Assembly: GCA_029939545.1 (NCBI GenBank)
Contig: JAOZSS010000002.1
Location: 1 to 59,384 of the forward strand
Origin: Kiritimatiellia bacterium
Lineage (GTDB): Bacteria; Verrucomicrobiota; Kiritimatiellia; UBA8416; JABMPJ01
DNA length: 59,384 bases
Reading direction: 5' to 3'
A model generated the notes under the pieces. The model saw only the letters and a list, made by a program, of their open reading frames with translations. It did not search any database and was not told where the DNA came from. Both the position numbers and the translations under genes were made by a program. How positions within the stretch are numbered: the stretch's first letter is position 1; each line of letters begins with the position of its first letter. Positions 35,353 to 43,185 of the stretch are shown piece by piece.

Positions 35353-36582
35353 ATGGCGACATTTTCATATACGGCTAAGCAGGACGATGGCGAGATGGTG
35401 CGTGCCACGTTGCGTGCCGATTCGCGTCATGCCGCCCTCGGCCTGCTGCGCGGTCGTGGCCTGATTCCCCTTTCGGTGGAAGAGGTCGGTCGCGGCCGGG
35501 TGCGCGCCAAGAGCCGTAAGCGCGGCAGCTTCACGCGTTGGGGCGGCGCTATCTCAACCAGCGACAGGGCGATCTTCTGCCGTCAGCTTGCCATCTCCGT
35601 CAATGCCGGCGTCCCCCTGCGCGAGTCGTTGGAGTCGATTACGGAAGACCTCGATAAACCCGCCTTCAAGCGCGTGCTGGAACACATTGTTGATCAGTTG
35701 CATGCCGGCGTATCATTCTCCGATGCCTTGTCGCAACACCCGGCCACATTCAACACGCTGTTTGTCGCCCTGATCCGGGCGGCGGAGGAGTCGGGCAGCC
35801 TGCCCCAGACACTTGAGCAGTTGGCCGTGGCGGAGGAGCGTTCGCAGCGGTTGCAGACCAAGATTCGCAGTATCACGGCCTACCCGATCTTCATTGCCAT
35901 CTTCTTTGTGGTGGTCTGTGTCATCATGACTCTGTACGTCTTGCCAAAGTTTCAGGAGATTTTCAGCGGCTACAGTTCCGAGCTGCCTCGCGTTACGCGC
36001 ATGGTTTTCGGGCTCAACCAGTTCATGATCGATAACGCCCTGCTCATCGGCGGGGGATTTGCATTCGTGGTTATTGGCCTTTATCTGTGGGGGCGTACGG
36101 TGGCGGGCCAGTACATGTTTGATGCTATGAAGCTCAAGCTGCCTTACTTCGGTCCCTGCTTCATGAAGTTTGCCGTGTCACGCTTCTGTCAGAATTTCTC
36201 CGTGATGATGAAGGGGGGGGTGCCGGTGGCCACGGCCATGGAGATGTCGGCGGCAACCTGCGGCAACCGGGTCATGGAGAAGGCGCTGCTCGAGGCGCGC
36301 GACCGAATCATTGATGGCGCCGGCATTTCCGAGAGCCTTGAGCGCGACGTCAGGCTTCCGCGTCTGGTGGTGCGCATGGTGAGCGTCGGCGAGTCATCCG
36401 GACGGCTGCCCGAAGTGCTCGAGCGTATCTCGCTGGTGTACGAGGAACAGGTGGAAGCCGCGATCATGGTCGCCACCTCACTTTTCGAGCCGCTTGTGAT
36501 TTGTCTGTTTGGTATAGTAGTATTGATTCTGGTAATGGCGGTGTATCTGCCGGTGTTCTCGGCAGCCGCGTATGGGTCGTGA
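35353..36582 (+). CDS. Inner-membrane platform protein (GspF/PilC)
   Basis: A 409-residue polytopic protein that anchors the assembly ATPase and pilin. It has two T2SSF domains: 'TSDRAIFCRQLAISVNAGVPL' starts the first and 'RFCQNFSVMMKGGVPVATAME' the second. Membrane helices lie at about 170-195, 225-245 and 380-405. An N-terminal basic region (residues 35-60) is usual. ATG 35353 has GAAGGGAG upstream; the ATG at 35338 is less likely. The final TGA begins the next heptamer repeat. A PilB-PilC-pilin order is standard for this machinery. Confidence 0.94.
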   Translation: MATFSYTAKQDDGEMVRATLRADSRHAALGLLRGRGLIPLSVEEVGRGRVRAKSRKRGSFTRWGGAISTSDRAIFCRQLAISVNAGVPLRESLESITEDLDKPAFKRVLEHIVDQLHAGVSFSDALSQHPATFNTLFVALIRAAEESGSLPQTLEQLAVAEERSQRLQTKIRSITAYPIFIAIFFVVVCVIMTLYVLPKFQEIFSGYSSELPRVTRMVFGLNQFMIDNALLIGGGFAFVVIGLYLWGRTVAGQYMFDAMKLKLPYFGPCFMKFAVSRFCQNFSVMMKGGVPVATAMEMSAATCGNRVMEKALLEARDRIIDGAGISESLERDVRLPRLVVRMVSVGESSGRLPEVLERISLVYEEQVEAAIMVATSLFEPLVICLFGIVVLILVMAVYLPVFSAAAYGS

Positions 36583-36616
36583 GCCGGAAGCCGGAGATCG
36601 GAGATCGGATGTCGGA
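36582..36616. repeat. Five-unit heptamer repeat between platform and pilin genes
   Basis: Units run agccgga, agccgga, gatcgga, gatcgga, tgtcgga, starting in the last base of the GspF/PilC stop codon. A looser tail continues to about 36650. The units echo those at 19091. Confidence 0.85.
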
Positions 36617-36683
36617 AGGAAACGTCGGTTATCGATTGGGTATCGGTGATCGGAACAAACTAAACCCAAAAGGGAGACACACA

Positions 36684-37121
36684 ATGAAACGTAAACGCGA
36701 AGGTTTCACACTCGTGGAACTGATGGTAGTGGCGGTCATCGTCGCTATTCTTGCAGCGGTAGCCATTCCGCTGATGAGTGCTAACAAGGTTCGCGCCATG
36801 GCAACGGAAGCCGAGGCGGGATGCGGAACAATCCGCACGGCTCTGCGCGCTATGTATGCGGAAACGGGGGCTTATGATACGGATCTGAACGGTGGATCAA
36901 TCAGTGCGGGTGACTTGGCTTCGTCGCTGCCGGGCATCGGTCCAGCCGATCTTGATGGCCGCTACTTCGACGATCCGTGTTACACATTGACGGCGGTTAG
37001 CGCCAGTGGTTATACGATTCGCTGTTTGGGTTCAGCCTCTGGTGCGCCGGAAGCGAGCAAAGTTAGCGGTGTAACCGTGACGCTGGACGATGCCGGCGCG
37101 TTGGTGAAGACTCTGCCGTAG
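36684..37121 (+). CDS. Major type IV prepilin / GspG-like pseudopilin
   Basis: A 145-residue prepilin. 'MKRKREGFTLVELMVVAVIVAILAAVAIPLM' is split here as leader 'MKRKREG' and mature 'FTLVELMVVA', with cleavage expected between Gly7 and Phe8 and Glu at mature position 5. The long N-terminal helix is followed by a short beta domain with two cysteines ('DDPCYTLTA', 'YTIRCLG') that could form the C-terminal disulfide loop. AGGGAG lies 7 bases before the ATG, the best ribosome site in the operon, which fits an abundant pilin. An in-frame open region from 36501 is not used. A G/C hairpin follows. Confidence 0.92.
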   Translation: MKRKREGFTLVELMVVAVIVAILAAVAIPLMSANKVRAMATEAEAGCGTIRTALRAMYAETGAYDTDLNGGSISAGDLASSLPGIGPADLDGRYFDDPCYTLTAVSASGYTIRCLGSASGAPEASKVSGVTVTLDDAGALVKTLP

Positions 37122-37136
37122 CGAGATCCCTGTATA

Positions 37137-37155
37137 GGGGGGGACGTCACCCCCC
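37137..37155 (+). terminator. G/C hairpin after the major prepilin gene
   Basis: A run of seven G (37137-37143) faces six C (37150-37155) across a short ACGTCA loop, 15 bases after the pilin stop. No long T-run follows. It may act as an attenuator that keeps pilin mRNA more abundant than downstream messages. Confidence 0.4.
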
Positions 37156-37183
37156 GTTCTGAACGTGAGTGTATGGGTGATAC

Positions 37184-38113
37184 ATGGCACTAACGAAAGA
37201 GACAGTCATAGGACTCGATATCGGGGCTGACCAGGTTTCGATGGCGCAGGTCGAGGTGCGTGGCGTGAAGAACGTGCATCTCCGCAATGCGGGCTGGGCG
37301 CCGTTGTCGCCCGGCCTGGATGCTGGGAGCATAGCCTCGGTGGTGCGAGACTTGTGGAAAGAGTGTCGCCTGTCCTCTTTCACGGTCGCTTCCTGTCTGC
37401 GGACTCCTGCGCTGGTGGTGCGGCATTTCCGGTTTCCGTCGTTGAACGATGAGGAGTTGACGGCTGCTCTCGGGCTGGAGGCCGAGGAGGTGTTACAGCT
37501 CGATTCCAGCCAGATCGCCATGGATTGGCACGAAAACCTTGTCGACGCCGGGCCCGATGACGCACGTGGCCGGGAGGGGGTCCTGGTTGCGGTTCCCCTG
37601 GACGAGTTGACGCGCCACCAGGAGATACTGGAGGCGGCCGGGCTGCTGCCCGTGATTGTGGATATCGGCTGTACGGCGCTTGGTAACGCCTATGTGGGGC
37701 TGCGCGGAGAGGAACACAAGGCGCATGCCGTCTGTCTGGTGAATCTGAATGGTAGAACGGCTGACGTGGCCATCCTGTTTGACGGCAACGCGATGTATCC
37801 GCGTTGTCTGGCCAATGTAGGCGCAGGCGAGGGCCGCGATCGGTACCTGGCCGATAGTTTGAACGACATGCTTAAGTACTATCAGTTCAAGCTACGGCGT
37901 GAGCCGGTGACGGATATTGTGCTCACGGGGCAGACCCCTGAAAAGGGTGCGTTGTGTGAGGTTGTACAGAAGCGTACCGGGCTGCCGGTCTCCATGTGGG
38001 CGCCATGTGAGGACATTCATATTCGCCACGGGCGTGTTCGGCAGGCGTTGGAACGTCACCCCGAGCAGGGGCTGACGCTGGCCACGGCTATCGGTGTGGC
38101 GATGAGAAGATAG
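37184..38113 (+). CDS. pilM: Type IV pilus assembly protein PilM-like
   Basis: A 309-residue cytoplasmic actin-like protein. It begins with the phosphate-binding strand 'VIGLDIGADQVSMAQVEVRG' and has 'VVRHFRFPSLNDEELTAALGLEAEEVL', typical of PilM. PilM binds the N-terminal tail of PilN, linking the cytoplasmic ring to the inner-membrane alignment complex. The gene order PilM-PilN-PilO-PilP-like confirms it. It is shorter than the usual about 350 residues. The following gap holds copy 3 of the dispersed palindromic element. Confidence 0.87.
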   Translation: MALTKETVIGLDIGADQVSMAQVEVRGVKNVHLRNAGWAPLSPGLDAGSIASVVRDLWKECRLSSFTVASCLRTPALVVRHFRFPSLNDEELTAALGLEAEEVLQLDSSQIAMDWHENLVDAGPDDARGREGVLVAVPLDELTRHQEILEAAGLLPVIVDIGCTALGNAYVGLRGEEHKAHAVCLVNLNGRTADVAILFDGNAMYPRCLANVGAGEGRDRYLADSLNDMLKYYQFKLRREPVTDIVLTGQTPEKGALCEVVQKRTGLPVSMWAPCEDIHIRHGRVRQALERHPEQGLTLATAIGVAMRR

Positions 38114-38127
38114 GGGTTTAGGTCGGG

Positions 38128-38174
38128 GACCCCAAAGGGGTCCAACATCATAGCCAGGGGTGAAACCCCTGGGA
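38128..38174 (+). repeat. Dispersed palindromic element, copy 3
   Basis: 'gaccccaaaggggtc', 'caacatcatagcc' and an 'aggggtgaaacccct' hairpin, then 'ggga'. It matches copies 1 and 2 in order of parts and fills the pilM-pilN gap. Confidence 0.8.
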
Positions 38175-38241
38175 ACTGAATAATGATAGAGGCTGATAGC
38201 CGACAGCCTAATCAGTCCGAGCGAAGCGATCTGGAGCGACG

Positions 38242-38835
38242 ATGGTGATGTTTGAGATCAACCTGATGAAAGACCGGGCCTTTTCCGCACCCGTGCGGAA
38301 AGTGCTGTTCTGGGGGGTGTCGCTCTATCTGGTGATCTGTATTGCGGCCCTGGCCGGCATAGCCAACTGGGGTACCCATCGGTTGATCGCCGCCGCACGG
38401 CTTCGTGAAAGCCTGGCGGAACAGGAAGAGCAGTTCCACAAGACCCACCACCGCTCACAGGATATTCTGGAGTACGCCCGGCGAGCCAGAACCCGACTTG
38501 AAATAGATGCCGAAAGCCTGGAAACCATTGATGGACTTATCCGTAACAGAGTGAGTCTGGTCAGCATCATATCGGCGTTGACCGCCCCGCTGCCGGTCGG
38601 GGTCGATCTGCTGAACTTGACGCTGAACGGCAAAGAAGGATCTATAAATTTCAGTGTGGTGATTCCGGAAGGACGCTCCGATGATCGCATCAGCGGTGGG
38701 CGGCTCACCTCGATTTGGAATGCCGATGAGACACTTCAGCTCCGGCTGGAACGTATCCGGGCGGTCTCGACCAAGCGTGATCGGCTGCAAGGCAAGACCG
38801 TGGTGGTGATGCAGTTTTCGGCGGGACTTAGGTAG
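38242..38835 (+). CDS. PilN-like inner-membrane assembly protein
   Basis: A 197-residue bitopic protein. The short N-terminus 'MVMFEINLMKDR' is the PilM-binding-type motif (E/D-INLL in PilN). One membrane helix (about 20-45) is followed by a coiled-coil stretch and a ferredoxin-like periplasmic domain ('ITLN...'-type strands seen as 'LLNLTLNGKEGSINFSVVI'). It probably dimerises with the PilO-like protein encoded next. Start ATG 38242 has GGAGC upstream. Identification rests mainly on topology, motif and position. Confidence 0.8.
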   Translation: MVMFEINLMKDRAFSAPVRKVLFWGVSLYLVICIAALAGIANWGTHRLIAAARLRESLAEQEEQFHKTHHRSQDILEYARRARTRLEIDAESLETIDGLIRNRVSLVSIISALTAPLPVGVDLLNLTLNGKEGSINFSVVIPEGRSDDRISGGRLTSIWNADETLQLRLERIRAVSTKRDRLQGKTVVVMQFSAGLR

Positions 38836-38840
38836 AACGG

Positions 38841-38961
38841 GGGAGAGGAACCGCGGAAGGCACGGAAAGTACGGATATAGGGAGAGAAAGGGAGAATCTC
38901 GTGCAGAGACGCAGAGGCGCAAAGAAGAGGGGATCGTCGTCTGTTGGGGAGAGGAACCACG
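38841..38961. repeat. Repeat-dense gap: 'gggagaggaacc' motif twice and octamers
   Basis: The gap before the PilO-like gene holds 'gggagaggaacc' at 38841 and again, with one extra G, at 38946. A decamer-like 'cggaagg/cggaaag' series lies between them, with three octamers 'gtgcagag acgcagag gcgcaaag' at 38901-38924. A third 'gggagaggaacc' stands at 40034. No gene is visible here. Confidence 0.75.
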
Positions 38962-39004
38962 GGAAGACGGGTTGCTGGTAGGTAGAGTATAGAGAGCAGT
39001 TCTT

Positions 39005-39553
39005 ATGGATTTGGGTGTATTCAGACGAAAGAAGGCGACGTTCTGGGCATGGCTTGTCCTGCCGGCGTTGTGCGTGGCGGTGGCCTTCCAGGCCTTCCAT
39101 GTCACCTGTCTGTTTGTTGAGGATCGACTACAGCGGCGGCAGGCCGTACTCGGGATACTTTCCGACGTCGAGCAGCGTATGGATGTTGCCAAAGATGTGG
39201 TCCTGGGATTTGCCGCGATGGGCGGCGGTCGCGCGGCGGCGGGAAACGTCAACTCGCGTATTACGGAGTTGGCTCGTCGCCATCATTTTGTGGTCAACTC
39301 GCTACAGGTTAAGGATTCGACCGAGAACAGTGAGGAGGGCGCGCGGGCGCTTGAGATCGACCTTAAGGGCGAAGGGGATATTCTGTCGCTGATGCAGTTC
39401 ATGAACGAATTGCAGAGTCCCCAGCATCTGACCATCGTTGACGGGGCCACCATTCGACTCAAGCGCCAGACATCCGGAGTGTCGGCCGTCTACAATTCCG
39501 AGCTGTCGGTCCGCTGTTTCCACGATGCGCTCCAAGGGGGGGGCGATGACTGA
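39005..39553 (+). CDS. PilO-like inner-membrane assembly protein
   Basis: A 182-residue bitopic protein with one N-terminal helix (about 12-35), a coiled-coil region, and a periplasmic ferredoxin-like domain ('LEIDLKGEGDILSLMQFMNELQ', a typical PilO/GspM strand-helix). It is expected to pair with the PilN-like protein. The stop overlaps the next gene's ATG by 8 bases. Confidence 0.78.
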   Translation: MDLGVFRRKKATFWAWLVLPALCVAVAFQAFHVTCLFVEDRLQRRQAVLGILSDVEQRMDVAKDVVLGFAAMGGGRAAAGNVNSRITELARRHHFVVNSLQVKDSTENSEEGARALEIDLKGEGDILSLMQFMNELQSPQHLTIVDGATIRLKRQTSGVSAVYNSELSVRCFHDALQGGGDD

Positions 39554-40025
39554 ACTCTCTCTTAAGCAACAGGCCGTGCCGCTGACGTTGCTGGTCGCCT
39601 TGTTGGTGGCCGCCGTCGTCGGTGCCGTGGCCCACCAACGCCTCAAGCAGGAGCGCCGCGCCTTCTCGATCGATCATTATGAACGACTGATGCATCGCAT
39701 CGATGTCGTGATCAGCTCTATAAGCGACACCATGGTTCAGGAGGGCATGGCGGCTGATTTTGAGGAACTGCTCAAGCGGTCGAAAGCCGAACTCACCGCG
39801 GATACCCCCGCTCCCATCGATATGTCCGGGGAACGTCTGCCCTTGGAGTTGACGGGCATTGTCTGGAATCCTCACATCCCCCTCGCTTTTCTGAACGGGA
39901 TGACCGTTGAAAAAGGCGATCGGGTGGGGGATGCCGAGATCATTCATATAGGGAAGGAGTCGGTCAGCGTGCGGTATCCTGATAAGACCGAACAGACCCT
40001 GACCCTGACACCGAATGATGAGTAG
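39546..40025 (+). CDS. PilP/GspC-like bitopic assembly protein
   Basis: A 159-residue protein with one membrane helix (about 10-30) and a periplasmic part. This includes 'LPLELTGIVWNPHIPLAFLNGMTVEKGDRVGDAEIIHIGKESVSV', cut here into its strands 'LELTGIVWNP' and 'GDAEIIHIG'. The beta-domain resembles the homology region of PilP/GspC that contacts the secretin N0 domain. The short open frame starting at 39438 is out of place because it would run through the PilO gene. It lacks PilP's usual lipobox. Confidence 0.72.
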   Translation: MTELSLKQQAVPLTLLVALLVAAVVGAVAHQRLKQERRAFSIDHYERLMHRIDVVISSISDTMVQEGMAADFEELLKRSKAELTADTPAPIDMSGERLPLELTGIVWNPHIPLAFLNGMTVEKGDRVGDAEIIHIGKESVSVRYPDKTEQTLTLTPNDE

Positions 40026-40040
40026 CCGTTCACGGGAGAG

Positions 40041-40072
40041 GAACCGCGAATGAACGCGAATGAACGCGAATG
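40041..40072. repeat. Decamer repeat spanning the start of a minor prepilin
   Basis: One 'gaaccgcgaa' and two perfect 'tgaacgcgaa' decamers. The chosen ATG of the next gene (40050) lies inside the repeat, so the encoded N-terminus is 'MNANEREW'. Other ATGs in the repeat lie in other frames. Confidence 0.85.
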
Positions 40073-40469
40073 GAGTGGGCCCGCCCCCGCGCGTACAGGT
40101 GCCACGCTGATCGAGGTCATGCTGGCCAGCGTCATCCTGGCCATACTGGCCCTCGCCGGTGCGGCCTTCATCTACCGTAGCCGTGCCGACATCGCCCTCC
40201 AGAAAAACCGCCGCGTGGCGGTTGAACTGGCCAATGCCCGGCTGGAGGAAGTGATGTATGATTGGACCTATGCCGATACACTGAACATGGTGGGGTCGCC
40301 AACAAACCAGTGGTTGACCATTAACGGTCGTGGAAACTATCGGCGTCGAACCATTGTGAACCAAACCGGCGCGGGCCATGACAACTGCCTGCGCATCATC
40401 GTGCGAATGCGGTACAACCAGCGCGACAATTCCGACGAGGTCCGCTTCGAAACCCTGAGGGGGCGTTAG
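40050..40469 (+). CDS. Minor prepilin, GspI/PilV-like, N-terminus encoded by a decamer repeat
   Basis: A 139-residue prepilin-like protein with a leader ending in 'APARTG' and 'ATLIEVMLASVILAILALAGAAF' as helix 1. Glu at mature position 5 is kept, while the usual Phe at +1 is Ala. GGGAGAGG stands 8 bases before ATG 40050. The leader is longer than typical because its first eight residues come from the repeat. It probably sits in the tip complex with the next two prepilins. Confidence 0.84.
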   Translation: MNANEREWSGPAPARTGATLIEVMLASVILAILALAGAAFIYRSRADIALQKNRRVAVELANARLEEVMYDWTYADTLNMVGSPTNQWLTINGRGNYRRRTIVNQTGAGHDNCLRIIVRMRYNQRDNSDEVRFETLRGR

Positions 40470-40471
40470 CC

Positions 40472-40969
40472 ATGTTCAGGTGCGTAAGATCTTGGACTAC
40501 AGCTTCGCGCAGTGGGGTGACGATCATTGAGCTTATGGTCGCCATGCTATCGGCAAGCGTGTTGGCCATCACGGCCGGTATTATCCTGGTGTACTGCTTC
40601 AGAACCCTGCGTGCGAACGGCGATGCGGTGGAGCTGCAACGGGATGTGGATATCACGACGCGGACCCTGTTCAGGGCTATTCGAACGGCTCGAGACAATG
40701 ACACAACGGTTTCCGGTGGTGGGACCACGCTGGAACTTGACGGAGGGGCCAGGACCTTCACGTTTCTTCCGAATGGGGGTGGTCTTGTCTATGATCCCAA
40801 CGTGGGTGTCAGTGGCGATGAGCAGATGCTTGCGAGCAACACATCCACGAACGCAAACGAATGCCGGTTTTGGGACAACGGCGATTCGATTAGAATATTG
40901 TTAACCGTTTATGCTCAAGATGATACAATTCAAGTCGATACCGACATACACATGCGTAACGAGATATAA
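40472..40969 (+). CDS. Minor prepilin, GspJ/PilW-like
   Basis: A 165-residue prepilin-like protein. Leader 'MFRCVRSWTTASRSG' is followed by mature 'VTIIELMVAMLSASVLAITAG'; Glu at position 5 is present. The C-terminal part has 'RTFTFLPNGGGLVYDPN' strands and one late cysteine. It starts 2 bases after the previous stop. GspI and GspJ proteins normally form a tip pair with GspK, and a GspK/PilX-like gene comes next. Confidence 0.84.
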   Translation: MFRCVRSWTTASRSGVTIIELMVAMLSASVLAITAGIILVYCFRTLRANGDAVELQRDVDITTRTLFRAIRTARDNDTTVSGGGTTLELDGGARTFTFLPNGGGLVYDPNVGVSGDEQMLASNTSTNANECRFWDNGDSIRILLTVYAQDDTIQVDTDIHMRNEI

Positions 40970-40972
40970 GCT

Positions 40973-42517
40973 ATGAAAACCAAGCACTATCACGATGACC
41001 CCCGACGGGGTGCCATTCTTGGCGTTGTCCTTGTCGTCGTGGGTCTGGTGAGCTTCATCGGCATGGGCCTGATGGAACTCGCCGCGCGCGATGGCGAAGA
41101 GGCATCGAAAGCCGTAAGCAATACACGCGCTTTCTGGCTGGCCGAGGCGGGTGTGCAGCGTATCGTTAAGCGGTTGTATGATGGAACGCCGGGCAATGTT
41201 GGCAACAGGACTCTGGGGTACGGCAAATACCGAGTCTGGCTCCATGACACGGCCGATCCTCCCTATGCGGTGGCGCGCGGTCGCGCCGGCTCGTCAGATC
41301 GCTACATCCGGGTAGATCTCGTCTATCTGGCCTCGCCCTATGAGGACACCGTGTATGGCGGCGGTGCGGGTGGAGGTGATTGGGTGCTGGATCTGAGGGG
41401 ATCGGGGGATCCTAACTCTTGGAACGACAGGGGCGGACGGGACATCATCAACGGCGATATTTATGCCAATGGCGATCTCTATATGGACGAGGACAGCGAG
41501 GTTAATCCGGCCCCCGCTCCCAACACCTACAATCTCAACGGAGATGTGGAGGTAACTGGTGGGATCACGGTCGATGGCAGCGCGTCAATATCGGGCGGGC
41601 AGACGACAGGTGTTGACCCCCGTGAGTCACCGGATCTGAATGCGATGGATTATGCCAACAACAACACGTATGACATCGCCCAGATATTCGACGATCTCGG
41701 CATATCATCTGGCTATCTACCTGCGGGACATCCTCTACGCGATGTCGTTATGAAGAATCCATCTGGCCGTACCTCCGAATGCGCATCGACTACGGGGGAC
41801 GACTTCTTTTTTGAACCTCGCGTTTGCAACAACAATGGTGCCGATTCCCATGAGGCACGAACTCCGCTTGATCTGGGAGATGGGAATCTCTATTACGTCG
41901 ATGGTGAGGTGTGGTTTCATAGTGATTACGTGTACGGATTCGAAGTGGATGGACAAGCCACGATAGTGGCCACGCACGATGTACACATCAGTGACAATCT
42001 AAAATACAAGGACAGCACTGATCTGCTCGGGTTGATTGCGCTTGGTGAGTACGATGCGGGGGGGGATCTGGATTCAGGCGGGAACTTCTACTTTGGTGAC
42101 CCGGAGTTCGGGACGCTCTTCACGGTTGATGCCTTCATGTTTGCGGGCAATGACTTCCTGTATAACACCCGTTCGACCGGCCCCGGACAGGAGGAGCCGG
42201 AAAGCGGATTTGAGGTGTATGGGAACTTTGCGGCAATCAATCGGGTGAGTGTCAATCGCGACTGGTACAGACCCTCGGGTGGCGGTAGTCGTCGTGCCGC
42301 GTGGTATGATCACAGCACTGACGAGTGGAAAGATGTTGTCACTGACGATCCCCTGACGCCGGGGGAGATCAGCGGCATGCGCCACTACCGCATGAAGGTG
42401 TCATACGACGAGCGGATACGAGATCCGACAACGCAACCCCCGGGACTTCCGGAAGGCGGCGGGAGCATCTTTGGCGGCATGGTGGGCTGGGCGGAAGTCA
42501 ATACAAGTAGCGGGTAG
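40973..42517 (+). CDS. PilX/GspK-like large minor prepilin
   Basis: A 514-residue protein with a PilX-type N-terminus: 'RRGAILGVVLVVVGLVSFIGMGLM' as helix 1, then 'NTRAFWLAEAGVQRIVKRLYDG', which is the usual PilX 'AFWLAEAG' motif. The body (about 120-514) is long and glycine/aspartate-rich. It contains a region of 'GDIYANGDLYMDED', 'GDVEVTGGITVDG' and 'GSASISGG', which looks like beta-helix (bactofilin-like) turns. A canonical Glu5 is missing, as in GspK, which caps the tip. The extra domain suggests a surface-binding tip. Confidence 0.82.
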   Translation: MKTKHYHDDPRRGAILGVVLVVVGLVSFIGMGLMELAARDGEEASKAVSNTRAFWLAEAGVQRIVKRLYDGTPGNVGNRTLGYGKYRVWLHDTADPPYAVARGRAGSSDRYIRVDLVYLASPYEDTVYGGGAGGGDWVLDLRGSGDPNSWNDRGGRDIINGDIYANGDLYMDEDSEVNPAPAPNTYNLNGDVEVTGGITVDGSASISGGQTTGVDPRESPDLNAMDYANNNTYDIAQIFDDLGISSGYLPAGHPLRDVVMKNPSGRTSECASTTGDDFFFEPRVCNNNGADSHEARTPLDLGDGNLYYVDGEVWFHSDYVYGFEVDGQATIVATHDVHISDNLKYKDSTDLLGLIALGEYDAGGDLDSGGNFYFGDPEFGTLFTVDAFMFAGNDFLYNTRSTGPGQEEPESGFEVYGNFAAINRVSVNRDWYRPSGGGSRRAAWYDHSTDEWKDVVTDDPLTPGEISGMRHYRMKVSYDERIRDPTTQPPGLPEGGGSIFGGMVGWAEVNTSSG

Positions 42518-42570
42518 ACATTTCTGCGGGATAGGGTAGTATTCGATAAGAATGTGATAGGAGGCTTGGT

Positions 42571-43173
42571 ATGAAGCGGTTGGGCATTGTCGGTTTAATT
42601 GGGATTGTTGTGGTTGCGGTCGTGATGGGCATATGCGGTGTGGGATGCGATACGGTGACCGATTCATCAGGCGCCATCAGCTTCACAACACCGCTAATGA
42701 CGGTGACGGGACGGTATGCCGTCGTGATTACCGTATCTGACACAAACAATAATCTCTACCTTCCCCTCATCTGGTCTGTCTCCGACTCGTCGCTGGGTGA
42801 CTTCACCGAGCAGGGAGGCTTGACCGCGCTCTACATGGGCGGGACCGAGGTCGGCATCAATACGATCACGGCGAGAGATCAGGGCAATGCCGAAGGAATC
42901 ATGGTGGTCAACCACGTTCCGGCTGACGGCATCAGTCTCAGCCCTCTAACCAACACCCTTGATGGTGCTGGCGCGCAAATGCAGTTTACCGTAGTCCCCG
43001 ATGGGCTTGCACTGCCCTTGGTATGGACGAGTGGCAACGAGGCGTTCGGTGTCTTTGTGGGCGGGGGCCAGTACGATGCCGTATATGCCGCTGTTGGTCC
43101 TGTCGGGGACAACTTCATCAGCGTCAGAGACCAGATGGGAGCCTCTGCTACCGCCATCGTCTATCACCGTTAG
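42571..43173 (+). CDS. Secreted lipoprotein with Ig-like domains
   Basis: A 200-residue lipoprotein. The signal peptide ends in lipobox 'GVGC' near residue 28. The mature part has two Ig-like (Big2-type) repeats: 'PLIWSVSDSSLGDF...GINTITARDQ' and 'PLVWTSGNEAFGVF...GDNFISVRDQ'. The AGGAGG site lies close before the ATG. It follows the pilus operon by 53 bases in the same direction and may be a pilus-linked lipoprotein or simply a surface protein. No clear partner. Confidence 0.78.
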   Translation: MKRLGIVGLIGIVVVAVVMGICGVGCDTVTDSSGAISFTTPLMTVTGRYAVVITVSDTNNNLYLPLIWSVSDSSLGDFTEQGGLTALYMGGTEVGINTITARDQGNAEGIMVVNHVPADGISLSPLTNTLDGAGAQMQFTVVPDGLALPLVWTSGNEAFGVFVGGGQYDAVYAAVGPVGDNFISVRDQMGASATAIVYHR

Positions 43174-43185
43174 CTGTCCCTCTAT

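Noticed and set aside
17457..36616. CRISPR-like arrays suspected from the regular repeats
   Set aside because: Repeat units are only 7-10 bases and directly adjacent, with no spacers and no cas genes.
30401..42517. Prophage or integrative element origin of the pilus region
   Set aside because: No integrase, transposase, phage structural gene or tRNA boundary. Codon style matches the neighbours.
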